This document shows, piece by piece, positions 15,631 to 24,898 of a stretch of DNA of 64,000 bases. Both the position numbers and the translations under genes were made by a program. Each line of letters begins with the position of its first letter. The first letter of the stretch is position 1. This DNA is from Thermoplasmatota archaeon (GTDB lineage Archaea; Thermoplasmatota; Thermoplasmata; UBA10834). The notes under the pieces are model-generated. The model had not been told where the DNA came from, ran no database searches, and saw nothing but the letters and a program-made list of their open reading frames with translations. Location of the stretch: NCBI GenBank assembly GCA_018818785.1, contig JAHIRF010000005.1, positions 248,001-312,000 on the forward strand, written 5' to 3'.

Positions 15631-16389
15631 CTAGGCGAGTTCTTTTTCGCGGAACAGGTACGCGCCGAGGATCAGGAATGTGATTGTCAGAACGATTATT
15701 ACTAGGACTGAGTCAAAGAAGCCGGTGGCCTGTCCGTAATGGCTGATGCTTCCATAGTCCACCCATTCGAAGCCTATGCTTCTCAGATAGTGTCTGATGG
15801 ACGCTTTCTGTATCACGCCGGGGAGCGATCCTATGAACGCTTCCCATATGAATGCATAGAAAAGACCGAAGAATACCGGCTTCTTGAAAAGAACACCCAT
15901 AGATAGGAACAGCGCAGAATACACAACCGAACCAATGATGACGAGGCTTGTGAACGCGAGGTATATGCTCAGGCTATCGGAGTCAATCCCCTTCTGAGCG
16001 AAGAACGCAACGAACCCTGCGGTAGTGATGATGATCATGGATATTGCGACCGCTATCACCAATGGCACGTAATAGCCAGCATACGAGTATGCGCGGTCGA
16101 GCGGTGCAGTAGCCACATGCGTGATGCTCTTGTCGTCTATCTCGTCGCGAATCAGTGACGAACCATAGATCATCGCCATGACCGGCATGAAGAACAGAAG
16201 TATGAGTGTGTCCAGGAGATTCACCCCTTCGTCCAGGGGCTCAACGTCCTGTGTGCCCGCATATCCCATCACGGCCGCGACGAACACCGCGACCAGCGTG
16301 GTGATCACTGCTTTTCGACTGAACAGCAGCTTCCTGATGGAGTACCGCGTTATCGCGATTATCCCGGTGAATGCTCTGTCAAGATCCAT
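15631..16389 (-). CDS. ABC-2 type exporter permease
   Basis: 252 residues with six helices. KAVITTLVAVFVAAVMGYAG, the cytoplasmic segment SSLIRDEIDDKSITHVATAP (typical of ABC-2 permeases near the coupling helix) and a final VLTITFLILGAYLFREKELA. Starts two bases after the stop of its ATPase, with which it forms a transporter. Last gene of a four-gene operon (ATPase-permease-ATPase-permease). Substrate unknown. Confidence 0.85.
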   Translation of the reverse strand: MDLDRAFTGIIAITRYSIRKLLFSRKAVITTLVAVFVAAVMGYAGTQDVEPLDEGVNLLDTLILLFFMPVMAMIYGSSLIRDEIDDKSITHVATAPLDRAYSYAGYYVPLVIAVAISMIIITTAGFVAFFAQKGIDSDSLSIYLAFTSLVIIGSVVYSALFLSMGVLFKKPVFFGLFYAFIWEAFIGSLPGVIQKASIRHYLRSIGFEWVDYGSISHYGQATGFFDSVLVIIVLTITFLILGAYLFREKELA

Positions 16390-16391
16390 AT

Positions 16392-17342
16392 CTATCTCCC
16401 CACCAGGTATCTGAATATGGCTTCCAGGTTATCGTCCAGGCTGTACATTGTGCGGACGGCGCAGCCAGACTGTTGGATTAGTTCGGGAAGCCTGTTGAAG
16501 AAGTCGTCTGGTCTCAAGACCTGGACGGTTATGCTGTTCCGGTCATCGCCGTATGCGACGGATACGGTGTATCCCTCGCCCAACAGGATCTTTGCCAGAG
16601 ACTCTATCCCTTCGCCTTCAACGATTATGTTGTGTGGATGCTTGTCGATCAAGTCCCTTATCTCATAGATATCTCCAGTTGCAACTGCTCGACCTTTGTA
16701 GATCAATACCACATCGTGGGTCATCCTCTCTATCTCGAACAGGACATGGGAACTGACCACCACACTGTGACCATGGTCCTTGTTGAGGCTCTTTATGAGG
16801 TCGATCAACTCTTTCCTCACGAGAGGGTCGGTGCCGCTCAACGGCTCGTCCAGGATCAGCAGGTCTGGGTCGTGTATCAGAGCCCCAGCGATCTTCATCC
16901 TCTGCTTCATACCTCTACTGTATCCGCCAGTCTTCCTATCCAACGCGCGCCTCATCCCCACGAGGTCGGACACCTCTATCGTTCTCTTCGAGAGCGTGTC
17001 GTCCTTCATGCCATGAAGCCCGCCTATCAGTCGCAGGTACTCTCGCCCTGTTGCCTCTGTCGGGAGCGATTCGTAATCCGGGCAGAATCCTATGGACGAA
17101 TGCAGGGGAGCGTTCCTCCAGGGTTTCTCGCCCAGCACGGTTATGTCTCCAGCATTTGGTCTTATGAGTCCGAGCGCAAGCTTGAACAGAGTGCTCTTTC
17201 CTGAACCGTTTGGTCCAACTATGCCGGTGATCCCCGGGCGGATCCTGAGGTTGAAATTGTTCACCCCTATCACCTCGCCGTACCACTTGCTGAGCGCGAC
17301 CGTTTCGATGACAGTATCAGATTCAGATGCACGCCCGGTCAT
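16392..17342 (-). CDS. ABC transporter ATPase (ABC-2 exporter)
   Basis: 316 residues from the ATG that shares ATGA with the upstream permease stop. Walker A GPNGSGKST, signature YSRGMKQRMKIAGAL, Walker B LLILDEPLSGTDP, and H-loop VVSSHVLFEIERM. A C-terminal domain of about 90 residues follows, as in exporters of the CcmA/DrrA type. The longer open frame upstream lies inside the neighbouring permease and is not used. Pairs with the permease directly downstream. Confidence 0.92.
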   Translation of the reverse strand: MTGRASESDTVIETVALSKWYGEVIGVNNFNLRIRPGITGIVGPNGSGKSTLFKLALGLIRPNAGDITVLGEKPWRNAPLHSSIGFCPDYESLPTEATGREYLRLIGGLHGMKDDTLSKRTIEVSDLVGMRRALDRKTGGYSRGMKQRMKIAGALIHDPDLLILDEPLSGTDPLVRKELIDLIKSLNKDHGHSVVVSSHVLFEIERMTHDVVLIYKGRAVATGDIYEIRDLIDKHPHNIIVEGEGIESLAKILLGEGYTVSVAYGDDRNSITVQVLRPDDFFNRLPELIQQSGCAVRTMYSLDDNLEAIFRYLVGR

Positions 17343-18160
17343 TTTCCGATCACCTGCCTCTGTATCTTCATCCACACGATCACCGAAGGCACTACGATGA
17401 ACATTGCGATGAATGCCGCAAGACCCGCTCCTGGGATTTCCGTCGGTATGCCAAATCCGAATATCCAGTCGATTGCATAGGAGAGTGATTCCACGGGACT
17501 TATCACGCCCCATGCAGGGTCGAAATCAGAGAATATCCCCGAGACCAGGGTCAGGGCGAAGAACGACATGAATGTCCCGACGGCTGCGTAGCTCTTGCGT
17601 TTGGTGAACGAAGAGATCATGAGACCGTACGGTACGAAGAACACGGTGACCAGGGTTCCCGCAACGGCCGTCCGTCCGAGTATGCCCGCGCTGTGCCAGT
17701 AGTCATCCCCCGTTTGAGTGGCTATTGAAACGATGCCTACCAGGACGGGCGGGATGGCGCACAGAATGCCCATGACTATCAATGCCGCCCCGGTCTTGCC
17801 GATGAGATAGTCCCTGACCTTGATCGCCCTGGAGAAATAGAGCACGAAGGAGCTGTTTGCGAAGTCTCCCGATATCAGGTCGGATGTGAGAACAGCTGCG
17901 AGCAGCATGGCGAACACTGCGAGGATCCCGTCTCCCATGTAGCCGCTCATGACGTCCCCCTCCAGTCCCTCATGGGGGGAAAATACGGTCGTGAGTATCT
18001 GCGAGACGTGGACTAGGAAGAAACCGAGGGCGAGGAGTATTATTACACCGACGGATTTGATCTTGTGGTTCAAGATACTTCTCGCGATCACGTAGAACCT
18101 GGCGTTCTGAGCGGCCCTCTGTCCCTTCCAAGGACGGTATTCGATCGGGTTAATTCCCAC
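17339..18160 (-). CDS. ABC-2 type exporter permease
   Basis: 273 residues from a GTG overlapping the upstream ATPase stop by 11 bases. Six helices, including SVGVIILLALGFFLVHVSQI, AVFAMLLAAVLTSDLISGDF and AALIVMGILCAIPPVLVGIV. LISGDFANSSFVLYFSRAIK is the usual cytoplasmic motif of NatB/ABC-2 permeases. Partner of the ATPase at 18150-19151. The upstream extension of the frame has no hydrophobic or family content. Confidence 0.85.
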   Translation of the reverse strand: MGINPIEYRPWKGQRAAQNARFYVIARSILNHKIKSVGVIILLALGFFLVHVSQILTTVFSPHEGLEGDVMSGYMGDGILAVFAMLLAAVLTSDLISGDFANSSFVLYFSRAIKVRDYLIGKTGAALIVMGILCAIPPVLVGIVSIATQTGDDYWHSAGILGRTAVAGTLVTVFFVPYGLMISSFTKRKSYAAVGTFMSFFALTLVSGIFSDFDPAWGVISPVESLSYAIDWIFGFGIPTEIPGAGLAAFIAMFIVVPSVIVWMKIQRQVIGK

Positions 18161-19151
18161 CCGCGCCACCTCCCTTGAACGAGCTGAGGAACACATCCTC
18201 CAGACTCAACTTGTCCGGATGGAATCTTCTGATCTGTACGCCGTTCTCGTGAGCGAGCTTGAATACCCTCTTCCCATCCGAACACCCTCGTACGGTGAAT
18301 GCAATCTGGTTCCAACCCTCCTCTTTTCTGTCCATGATTTCACAGACCTGCGCGAGCGCATCGATGAATCTGGTCATGGCTTGTTCGCCTCCGCGCACGG
18401 TCAGTTTCTGAAGGTCTTCTTCACCGGCCATGAGGACCTCCATCTTCCCTTGTCGAACGAGCTTGCCGTTGCTGATTATGACCGCGTATTCGCAGACCAG
18501 TTCGACCTCTTGTAGGATATGCGACGATACGATGACCGTCTTCTCGGATGCCCCTATCTTCTTGATCAGGTCGAGCATCTCCTCCCTTCCGTTCGGGTCC
18601 ATGCCGCTCGTCGGCTCGTCGAGGAACAAGAGAGATGGGTCGTGGATCACCGCCTGCGCCAGTTTGATCCTCTGCTTCATCCCGGTCGAGTATGATTTGA
18701 TGAGCCTGTACCTCTCCTCACCGATGCCGACGAAATCCAACACTTCATGGGTCCGCTGGATGGCATCCTTTGAGGACATGCCGGAGATCTTGCCCATGTA
18801 GGACACGAGCTCGACGGAACTCATGTTCGGGATGAGGCAGTCGTGCTCTGGCATGTAGCCTATGTCGTCCCTTATCTGCAGATACTGCAGCTGTGAATCG
18901 AGACCACTGACGGAGATTCTTCCCTTATCGAGAGAAACGAGTCCCAAAGAAGCTTTGATGAAGGTGCTTTTCCCAGCGCCGTTCGGTCCTAGCAAGCCGA
19001 TTATACCTCTGGGAATTTCTACTGTGAAATCATCTAGTGCAACGACGGGACCAAATCGAACGGTCACTCCCATCGCCGAGAGATGGGGTGAACTGCTCGT
19101 TTTGTTATCCTCTGATTGGTGGACCACTTCCCCGATCATCAGCAAGTGCAT
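18150..19151 (-). CDS. ABC transporter ATPase (ABC-2 exporter)
   Basis: 333 residues. Walker A GPNGAGKST, signature YSTGMKQRIKLAQAV, Walker B LLFLDEPTSGMDPNGREE, H-loop VSSHILQEVE, and a C-terminal regulatory region ending in DKLSLEDVFLSSF. First gene of the exporter operon; a TTAAATGCTTATATC stretch just upstream is a likely promoter. The start may be the ATG at 19151 or the one four codons in. The two ATPase-permease pairs in one operon may form two exporters or one hetero-oligomer. Confidence 0.92.
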   Translation of the reverse strand: MHLLMIGEVVHQSEDNKTSSSPHLSAMGVTVRFGPVVALDDFTVEIPRGIIGLLGPNGAGKSTFIKASLGLVSLDKGRISVSGLDSQLQYLQIRDDIGYMPEHDCLIPNMSSVELVSYMGKISGMSSKDAIQRTHEVLDFVGIGEERYRLIKSYSTGMKQRIKLAQAVIHDPSLLFLDEPTSGMDPNGREEMLDLIKKIGASEKTVIVSSHILQEVELVCEYAVIISNGKLVRQGKMEVLMAGEEDLQKLTVRGGEQAMTRFIDALAQVCEIMDRKEEGWNQIAFTVRGCSDGKRVFKLAHENGVQIRRFHPDKLSLEDVFLSSFKGGGAGGN

Positions 19152-19196
19152 GGGCTGGTAGATATAAGCATTTAAGCAAGGATTGCGGAGGTCTTT

Positions 19197-20165
19197 TCAG
19201 GACAGCTCGATCGTTCCGATGACTCTGAGCTTCCCGCCTTCTAGATGTGCGACGACTCCCCTCGACCCCGGTTTGAATACGAGATCCTTCTGCAGCGTAA
19301 GTGTGAGTGTCGGGGATCTCCAGTCTTCACATTCAGTTGATACATCGTCCACCCTGGCTGGCGAGAACTGCATCCAGTGGCCGACATGGACCACCATCCC
19401 GCTCTTGAGTTGCGAGGGCCAGTACTTCACTATTCGGCACTTACCCTTGAGCGACGATCTGCACACAAGCTCGTCGTCGGTCGAAAGCACCATACCCCTG
19501 TCGAGATCCGCCGCGGAGACACCCTTCAGCGCCAGACCGACCCGGTCTCCTCTGACCGCCCAGTCATAGTCGTCATCGTGTTTCTGTATCGACCTGACGA
19601 TGGCCTGCTTATCTGTCGGCAGGACTTTCATCGAGTCGTGTTTCCTCATGTGTCCATCAGCGACTCGCCCTAGAACGACCGTTCCCACACCTTTGACGTC
19701 GAAGTAGTGGTCGATCGGGACGGAACCTTTGGATGTACCGGTCGGTTCAGACCCATCGAGTTCCTCCGCTTCTTCGAGCAAGAGCTCTCTTATCTTCACA
19801 GGGTCATCTTCGATTACAGAGTACTGCTCCAGCGCAGTGCCCTTGATGAATGGGGCGAACTGCTCCTTCGTGATGTAGTTGCGTGGGAGTATCCAGCCCT
19901 TCCCAACGCCTGCGCAGTCAAGCATGATGACGCATTCGCCGAATACATGGTCGATCTTGTCCACGACCAATACGGCGCAGTCCGCCATCGAGACGACATG
20001 GAACAAGGACGATAGACGGTCGGGGTACTTGGTCGGCTCCACGCAGGTGAGCGTGGTCTCCCCTTTCTTGACATCATAGAATGTCATGTCCGACTCTGTC
20101 GATTTCTTGCCTATCCCCTTGGAGAATTCAGGGGAGCCAAGAACGGCTACCGTAAGATTGCTCAT
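19197..20165 (-). CDS. EF-Tu/SelB-like translation-factor homolog lacking GTPase motifs
   Basis: 322 residues. Residues from about 145 carry EF-Tu/SelB domain II (VPIDHYFDVKGVGTVVLGRV, KVLPTDKQAIVRSIQKHDDD, DRVGLALKGVSAADLDRGMV), then a domain III-like barrel. The N-terminal region keeps the shape of the G domain (LSSLFHVVSMADCAVLVVDK) but the P-loop position reads GSPEFSKGIGKKSTES and no NKxD is seen, so GTP binding is probably lost. Such proteins occur in several archaeal lineages as EF1A/SelB paralogs of unknown function. Confident as to family, not role. Confidence 0.8.
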   Translation of the reverse strand: MSNLTVAVLGSPEFSKGIGKKSTESDMTFYDVKKGETTLTCVEPTKYPDRLSSLFHVVSMADCAVLVVDKIDHVFGECVIMLDCAGVGKGWILPRNYITKEQFAPFIKGTALEQYSVIEDDPVKIRELLLEEAEELDGSEPTGTSKGSVPIDHYFDVKGVGTVVLGRVADGHMRKHDSMKVLPTDKQAIVRSIQKHDDDYDWAVRGDRVGLALKGVSAADLDRGMVLSTDDELVCRSSLKGKCRIVKYWPSQLKSGMVVHVGHWMQFSPARVDDVSTECEDWRSPTLTLTLQKDLVFKPGSRGVVAHLEGGKLRVIGTIELS

Positions 20166-20264
20166 CTGGTTCCGTGTAGGGTGCCCTGATAATCAATTTT
20201 TCGACGCAACCGATAGGCAATATACTCGAATACGCGATTTGGGTAATGTAGCGGTGGTGTCAAG

Positions 20265-21305
20265 ATGGATGAGAAAGGATTCGCCAGATTCTGCAAGATC
20301 AGCAAGCGGTTGCGAAGACATCTGGATGATAAGGGCATAGCGGACAATATTGCGGTGGTCAAGGAGTTCGAATCGTTCCTGAGGAAGAATCGCAAGCGAA
20401 GGAGCACGGGCACCGCTACCGAGGCAGATGTCGAGGCGTATTCCGAGCATCTCATCAAGTCCGGGAAGAACACATGGGACACATACATATCGTTGCTGAG
20501 ATACGCCCGTTTCTTGGATGCCAGGAAAGTTGAATTGTCGATACTCAATCGCTTGGATGGGGTGAATGTCCTCCCCGATCTCTCCAACACTCTCAAGAAG
20601 AGGGTCGGAGCCAGAAGACAAGCGGAAATCCTAGGTGGGTTGGAGTTCCCATCGCTCGGAAGCTCGAATACAAGCTGGCCCGTGATAACGAAGCAATTCA
20701 TGGAACGTCTGGAAGGAAATCTCACTCAGAAGCGTTGCAGGAGCCTTCTGCTGACTGGACCGCACGCCGGCCCGCCAGAGGATTACAAGCATGAGCGAGA
20801 GTTGTTCTTGAAATCGAATGATCTCGACGACTTCTTAAGGAAGAGACATAGACGATCGATCAAGACTCTAGAGACTCACATGAAGGAGAAGACTCTCTTC
20901 TACACTCAAGAGATAGACAGGGACGTGCTGGAGTTCGTCAAAGGGAATCAGGAGATAATGGGCGGAGTGAGGGCCGGCGATGTCATCTATGAAACCAAGA
21001 TTCCGTACATGACCCGTGAATACCTCGCAGAACGCGACACGAAGATGAAGCGGTATTACGGCTGTCATTGTCCATGGGCGCGCGAATCGATCCTATCGGG
21101 CGTCAATATCCCATCCGATTTCTGTTACTGCAGCGCAGGATATCACAAGCGTCCATGGGATGTGGTGTTCGGTCAGCCAGTCTGGGTCGACGTGGAACAA
21201 TCGATCCTTGAGGGCGATCCAATATGCAGATTCTCGATCCGCATTCCAAAAGAGTATTCGAAACCCCCGGCGAAAATGAAACGCCGCCGAGGGGCAAATC
21301 GATGA
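20265..21305 (+). CDS. V4R/DUF6144-like protein with recombinase-like N-terminal region
   Basis: 346 residues. The N-terminal 100 residues (ATEADVEAYSEHLIKSGKNT, LRYARFLDARKVELS) resemble the SAM-like N-terminal domain of tyrosine recombinases, but there is no catalytic domain. The C-terminal third contains MKRYYGCHCPWARESI, FCYCSAGYHKRPWD and FGQPVWVDVEQSILEGDPIC: four cysteines in the arrangement seen in V4R or 2-amino-thiazoline hydrolase-like domains (DUF6144 is my best match). These bind small hydrophobic molecules or metal. The name is tentative. A basic KMKRRRGANR end is present. Confidence 0.6.
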   Translation: MDEKGFARFCKISKRLRRHLDDKGIADNIAVVKEFESFLRKNRKRRSTGTATEADVEAYSEHLIKSGKNTWDTYISLLRYARFLDARKVELSILNRLDGVNVLPDLSNTLKKRVGARRQAEILGGLEFPSLGSSNTSWPVITKQFMERLEGNLTQKRCRSLLLTGPHAGPPEDYKHERELFLKSNDLDDFLRKRHRRSIKTLETHMKEKTLFYTQEIDRDVLEFVKGNQEIMGGVRAGDVIYETKIPYMTREYLAERDTKMKRYYGCHCPWARESILSGVNIPSDFCYCSAGYHKRPWDVVFGQPVWVDVEQSILEGDPICRFSIRIPKEYSKPPAKMKRRRGANR

Positions 21306-21339
21306 ACATCCAGGTGGATCCCTGACGATCATGTCGTGA

Positions 21340-21660
21340 TCATCGATATTTCGAGTATCTGTCCAGGAGGTCGAGGATGTCGTCCGTGACGCGCGCGGGA
21401 TACGAGCCAGCGTTCTCCTGATCAATGACGTATTCTCTGGCAGCTGCGATGGAAATACGGGACCCTTTCGCTATTACGGATGCGACTACTGTGGATGCGA
21501 TCGCCTCGTCGATTTCGTGGGCGGTCATGATATCTCTTATCGCGTATCTGAACGTCGAGACCCTGTTCAGGTTCAACATCGGAATCCTTTCGCTATCCGG
21601 ATTCGGTCGCTTTCTCACATAGCTGCTCTTCCGTCCCTTGTACTTCCTGCGATACGCCAA
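21340..21660 (-). CDS. Unknown basic protein (106 aa)
   Basis: Starts TTG (MAYRRKYKGRKSSYVRKRPN) after a GGAGAGG ribosome-binding site. A TTTAAG box lies about 50 bases upstream. The N-terminal 30 residues are strongly basic and likely disordered; the rest (TFRYAIRDIMTAHEIDEAIA, ARVTDDILDLLDRYSKYR) is helical. The leader holds the 10-base repeat GGAGAGGTAT twice, on either side of an imperfect palindrome (GTATGaatatcCATAC). Possibly nucleic-acid binding. No family recognised. Confidence 0.65.
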   Translation of the reverse strand: MAYRRKYKGRKSSYVRKRPNPDSERIPMLNLNRVSTFRYAIRDIMTAHEIDEAIASTVVASVIAKGSRISIAAAREYVIDQENAGSYPARVTDDILDLLDRYSKYR

Positions 21661-21723
21661 TAATACCTCTCCGTATGAATATCCATACCTCTCCTTGCTA
21701 CTTAAATATTGACTGGGTTTGGT

Positions 21724-23790
21724 TCACGGGTGTATCAGTAGCTTAGTTTTTGTTCGATACGAGACAAGTCCAATCTTCTTGAGGTCACTCATGAATCTCA
21801 AAGCATGCTCATGCGAGGTCGGTCCGAATTCAGCCGAGACGATGTCCATTATCTCTTGCAGGCTCCTCTTTCCATCGATGAGATTCACCATGTCGTAGGT
21901 CTTCCTTGAGAAGTCGTGGTCGTCTTTTTCGACATCACGATGCCATTGGAAATCGTCGCCGAGTTCATCCGACATATAATCTGGATCGATCGTGCCTTTG
22001 AACAGTCTCTTGGGTATGATGACTCTGGCTTCGGCTTCCGCCTTCGTCTCCTTCAATGCCTTCGGAATCATCACATTCTTGTCGGCTGAGATCGTATCGA
22101 TGATGTGTTCGAGCCTCAGACTCTCTCTCTCGCCATGCGCCTCGATGTCGTTCACCTGCTCGTCGACGAAATCGCGCAAGGATTCGGAACCGCAGAGTCT
22201 GCTCACGGACCTTATTGCGCTTGCTTCCCGGGATGTGATCCGTCGAATGCACATCCGATGATGTCTGATGAGTCTTGCCAGCTCTTCCCCGGCCTTCTTT
22301 GTCTGCTTCGGCTCCTCGATTTTCGCGAATAGCTCACCCGACGCGTTGCGCACACGGTCCGTTACTCTCTTCACACCTTCAGTGCAGGTGTCTGCAGCCA
22401 ACTCCATCGCCGTGCGCTCGCCAGCATTGGCCACTGTGAGCACGGACAGTGCAGCGACGAATCCGACTCTTCTCAGACTGTCCTCGCTCACCTTGTCCAT
22501 CGTGTCCATGCTGGTGTGATAGAACTTGTCCGGCCATTGTGTCACGCTCACACATGGAACGCCGGTCGTCGATTCGCCGAATTCGGAATGGTCGCTCCCT
22601 CCGGTATATGGAGTGCGTGCATATCTGAAATTGCTGATCATTCCGAGCTTGACTCTGTCGTCATACGCATCATTCGCCCGCCTCATCGCGGAGAAGACGA
22701 GGTCGTTCAGATATGACGGTATCGAATCCGGTGTACAATCCAGACAGAGAGTGGATCCGCACAACTCTTGGTTCTCGCCCACCATGTCCAGGTTAATCCC
22801 TGCTAGCAGCCTTTCGCGGATCTCTGGATGTGTAGATAGGAGCGCCACGGAACCAACCGTCTCGGGCAACCACATGAATCGGATGGTCCTCACGGGCCGT
22901 TTCATCTTCCCTGACCTGATGAGCGACATGAGGGTGCGTGCGATCTCCATGAGCAACCCGCAACCTGATGCGTTATCGTTCGCTCCGGGCTTCGGATGAC
23001 AGAGATGTGAGACCAGGAGTATCTCTTCGTCGGGTTTCTCGGATCCCTTTATCGATGCTGTAAGGATCTCGTACTTTCCGGGCATCAGTTTCGCATCTAC
23101 TTCCGCATGCATTCTCACGTTCTTGCCCGATCGGAGATACTTGCGCAACTCGTTCCCCTGGCGTTTGCTGATCGAGAATCCGAACCTGATCTTGTTCTTG
23201 TTGGTTGCATTCGGCCAGATGCCTTGGTACGCATGCGCATCTGGGATGTCTACATTCTCTCTGAATTTGGAGAACTCGTAGGTTAGGCTATCTGTAATCA
23301 CACCAGCTGCCCCTCTCTTCACTACAGCATGTTCGTGCACCAGCTTCGCCCTGCCCGTCGCGAGGACAATCTTATCCTTCACCTGCTTTCCTTTGTAGTC
23401 CTTGTTCGACGTGCCCGCACCCACATCTATCAATCTCGCGGTGACTCCGCCTTCGGGGGTTCGGCTGCTATATGTATGGAGTGATTGTGGAATGTCCCGG
23501 AACCTGGCGATGATCCTCTCCTCAGGCTCGACGAGCCTGAGTTCCGCATCGTTCACAGACCATCCCAAAGTCGTCCCGTGTGTCCAATATTTGCGCTTGC
23601 CATCTGCGACGAATCGCTCGACCGAGATATCATCCAGGCCGATTCTGGTGAGCTCGTCCTTGACGTATTCCACCGCGTCGTGATACATCACGGATGCCTG
23701 AATCCTGTGGAATGTCGTCAATCTCTCGACGAAGGCTTTTGCGCTCACACCTGACAGCTCTGCCTTCAGAATTCTATCCGTTTCCATCAT
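21724..23790 (-). CDS. M28 metallopeptidase with PA insert and C-terminal PqqD-like domain
   Basis: 688 residues. N-terminal M28-type helper region with a PA-like insert (KQVKDKIVLATGRAKLVHEH). The catalytic core shows the two-zinc ligands: SHLCHPKPGANDNASGCG (His and Asp), WLPETVGS (Glu), GINLDMVGENQ (Asp) and FYHTSMDTMDKV (His). About 160 helical residues follow, then a winged-helix PqqD-like end (YDMVNLIDGKRSLQEIMDIV). It cleaves or trims peptides in the cytoplasm; no signal peptide is present. The PqqD-like tail, a leader-peptide recognition fold, is unusual on a peptidase and hints at a specific peptide substrate. Confidence 0.85.
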   Translation of the reverse strand: MMETDRILKAELSGVSAKAFVERLTTFHRIQASVMYHDAVEYVKDELTRIGLDDISVERFVADGKRKYWTHGTTLGWSVNDAELRLVEPEERIIARFRDIPQSLHTYSSRTPEGGVTARLIDVGAGTSNKDYKGKQVKDKIVLATGRAKLVHEHAVVKRGAAGVITDSLTYEFSKFRENVDIPDAHAYQGIWPNATNKNKIRFGFSISKRQGNELRKYLRSGKNVRMHAEVDAKLMPGKYEILTASIKGSEKPDEEILLVSHLCHPKPGANDNASGCGLLMEIARTLMSLIRSGKMKRPVRTIRFMWLPETVGSVALLSTHPEIRERLLAGINLDMVGENQELCGSTLCLDCTPDSIPSYLNDLVFSAMRRANDAYDDRVKLGMISNFRYARTPYTGGSDHSEFGESTTGVPCVSVTQWPDKFYHTSMDTMDKVSEDSLRRVGFVAALSVLTVANAGERTAMELAADTCTEGVKRVTDRVRNASGELFAKIEEPKQTKKAGEELARLIRHHRMCIRRITSREASAIRSVSRLCGSESLRDFVDEQVNDIEAHGERESLRLEHIIDTISADKNVMIPKALKETKAEAEARVIIPKRLFKGTIDPDYMSDELGDDFQWHRDVEKDDHDFSRKTYDMVNLIDGKRSLQEIMDIVSAEFGPTSHEHALRFMSDLKKIGLVSYRTKTKLLIHP

Positions 23791-23920
23791 CAGATCAAAT
23801 CATGCGAAGAACTCTTGCGCATATGAACATTTCCTGGAAGGGGTAATCTCTGCAAGGGCGCATATGACATTCTCGGCTCGTATCCGCATTGACAGGGCAT
23901 AAATATCCGGGACACCATCA

Positions 23921-24850
23921 ATGGTTTCGCAAGGGGTGGGTGATCAGAAGGCCCTTGCTTGGAGGAACGATTTGATCCACATACTCTGCGTGGATGATGA
24001 GAAGCATTTCCTTAGCATAGAGAAATCCTTTCTTGAACGGAGAGGAGGACTTTCAGTAGATGTTGCATCCACGGTTCCAGAAGCACTTGAGATGATGATG
24101 ATCAAGAAGTATGATGTCATCATCTCCGACTACCGATTACCAGGCCAGAACGGGATCGATCTGCTCAAGCACCTCCGCAGCTCTAACAACGGTATACCGT
24201 TCATAATGCTCACAGGCCGGGGGGAGGATGAGGTGGCGGTCACCGCACTGACGGAGGGCGCCAATTTCTATGTGGAGAAGAATAGCGATCCGCGATCACT
24301 CTTTGCGGAACTCATCAATATGGTCCGAATGTTGGTCGAGAGCGTGCGTGCCAAGAGCGAGACGAAGGCGACCGCTGAGATTCGGAATAGGCTCTATGCC
24401 ATAGCCGCGAATGCCATCCTCGTCATCAATCGTGAGGGAGTGATAGTTGACTGCAACCATAGAACAAATGATGTCCTTGGATACAGTCGCGAGGAAATCC
24501 TGGGCAAGAACTTCTCGGAACTCATCGTGAACGATGAACTAGTCAATGGTGCGAATATCATGACGGCTCTGTCTGTGAATGAGATTGTGATGAACCATAT
24601 GTTGAGACTCATGCGAAAGGACAACCGCGTCATACCTGTCGCCGCTAGTTCAGCGGCATTACGGGACGACGAGTTCGGGAATCTGAGTGGCGCTGTGTGC
24701 GTCATCAGCGATCTGTCAGACCATCAGAAATTGCAGGGCCAATTGACATCCGCGGAACTTAGATGCAGAGAGCTCGAGGGTGTCGTAAGGGAGTTGTTCG
24801 AGGACGAGGACCCTGAGCAGAAATTCAAAAATGTTCAGAAAGCATCATGA
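23921..24850 (+). CDS. Response regulator with REC and PAS domains
   Basis: 309 residues. REC: HILCVDDEKHFLSIEK, phospho-acceptor Asp in VIISDYRLPG, Thr in FIMLTGRGEDE, Lys in FYVEKNSD. A PAS domain follows (RLYAIAANAILVINREGVIV, VLGYSREEILGKNFSELIV) and a short C-terminal coiled helix (RCRELEGVVRELFEDEDP). There is no kinase or DNA-binding output domain, as in many archaeal regulators that act through a partner kinase. An ATAAATAT box lies about 20 bases upstream, so the mRNA is nearly leaderless; the start could be a few codons later. Confidence 0.88.
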   Translation: MVSQGVGDQKALAWRNDLIHILCVDDEKHFLSIEKSFLERRGGLSVDVASTVPEALEMMMIKKYDVIISDYRLPGQNGIDLLKHLRSSNNGIPFIMLTGRGEDEVAVTALTEGANFYVEKNSDPRSLFAELINMVRMLVESVRAKSETKATAEIRNRLYAIAANAILVINREGVIVDCNHRTNDVLGYSREEILGKNFSELIVNDELVNGANIMTALSVNEIVMNHMLRLMRKDNRVIPVAASSAALRDDEFGNLSGAVCVISDLSDHQKLQGQLTSAELRCRELEGVVRELFEDEDPEQKFKNVQKAS

Positions 24851-24898
24851 TTTTCAGGTCACAGTGATCCACGAGTTATCACAGTCATGCAAATATAG

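Noticed and set aside
16417-17204. Plus-strand frames of 80-190 codons opposite the ABC genes
   Set aside because: They mirror the minus-strand ATPase, which has complete motifs; composition is that of an antisense shadow.
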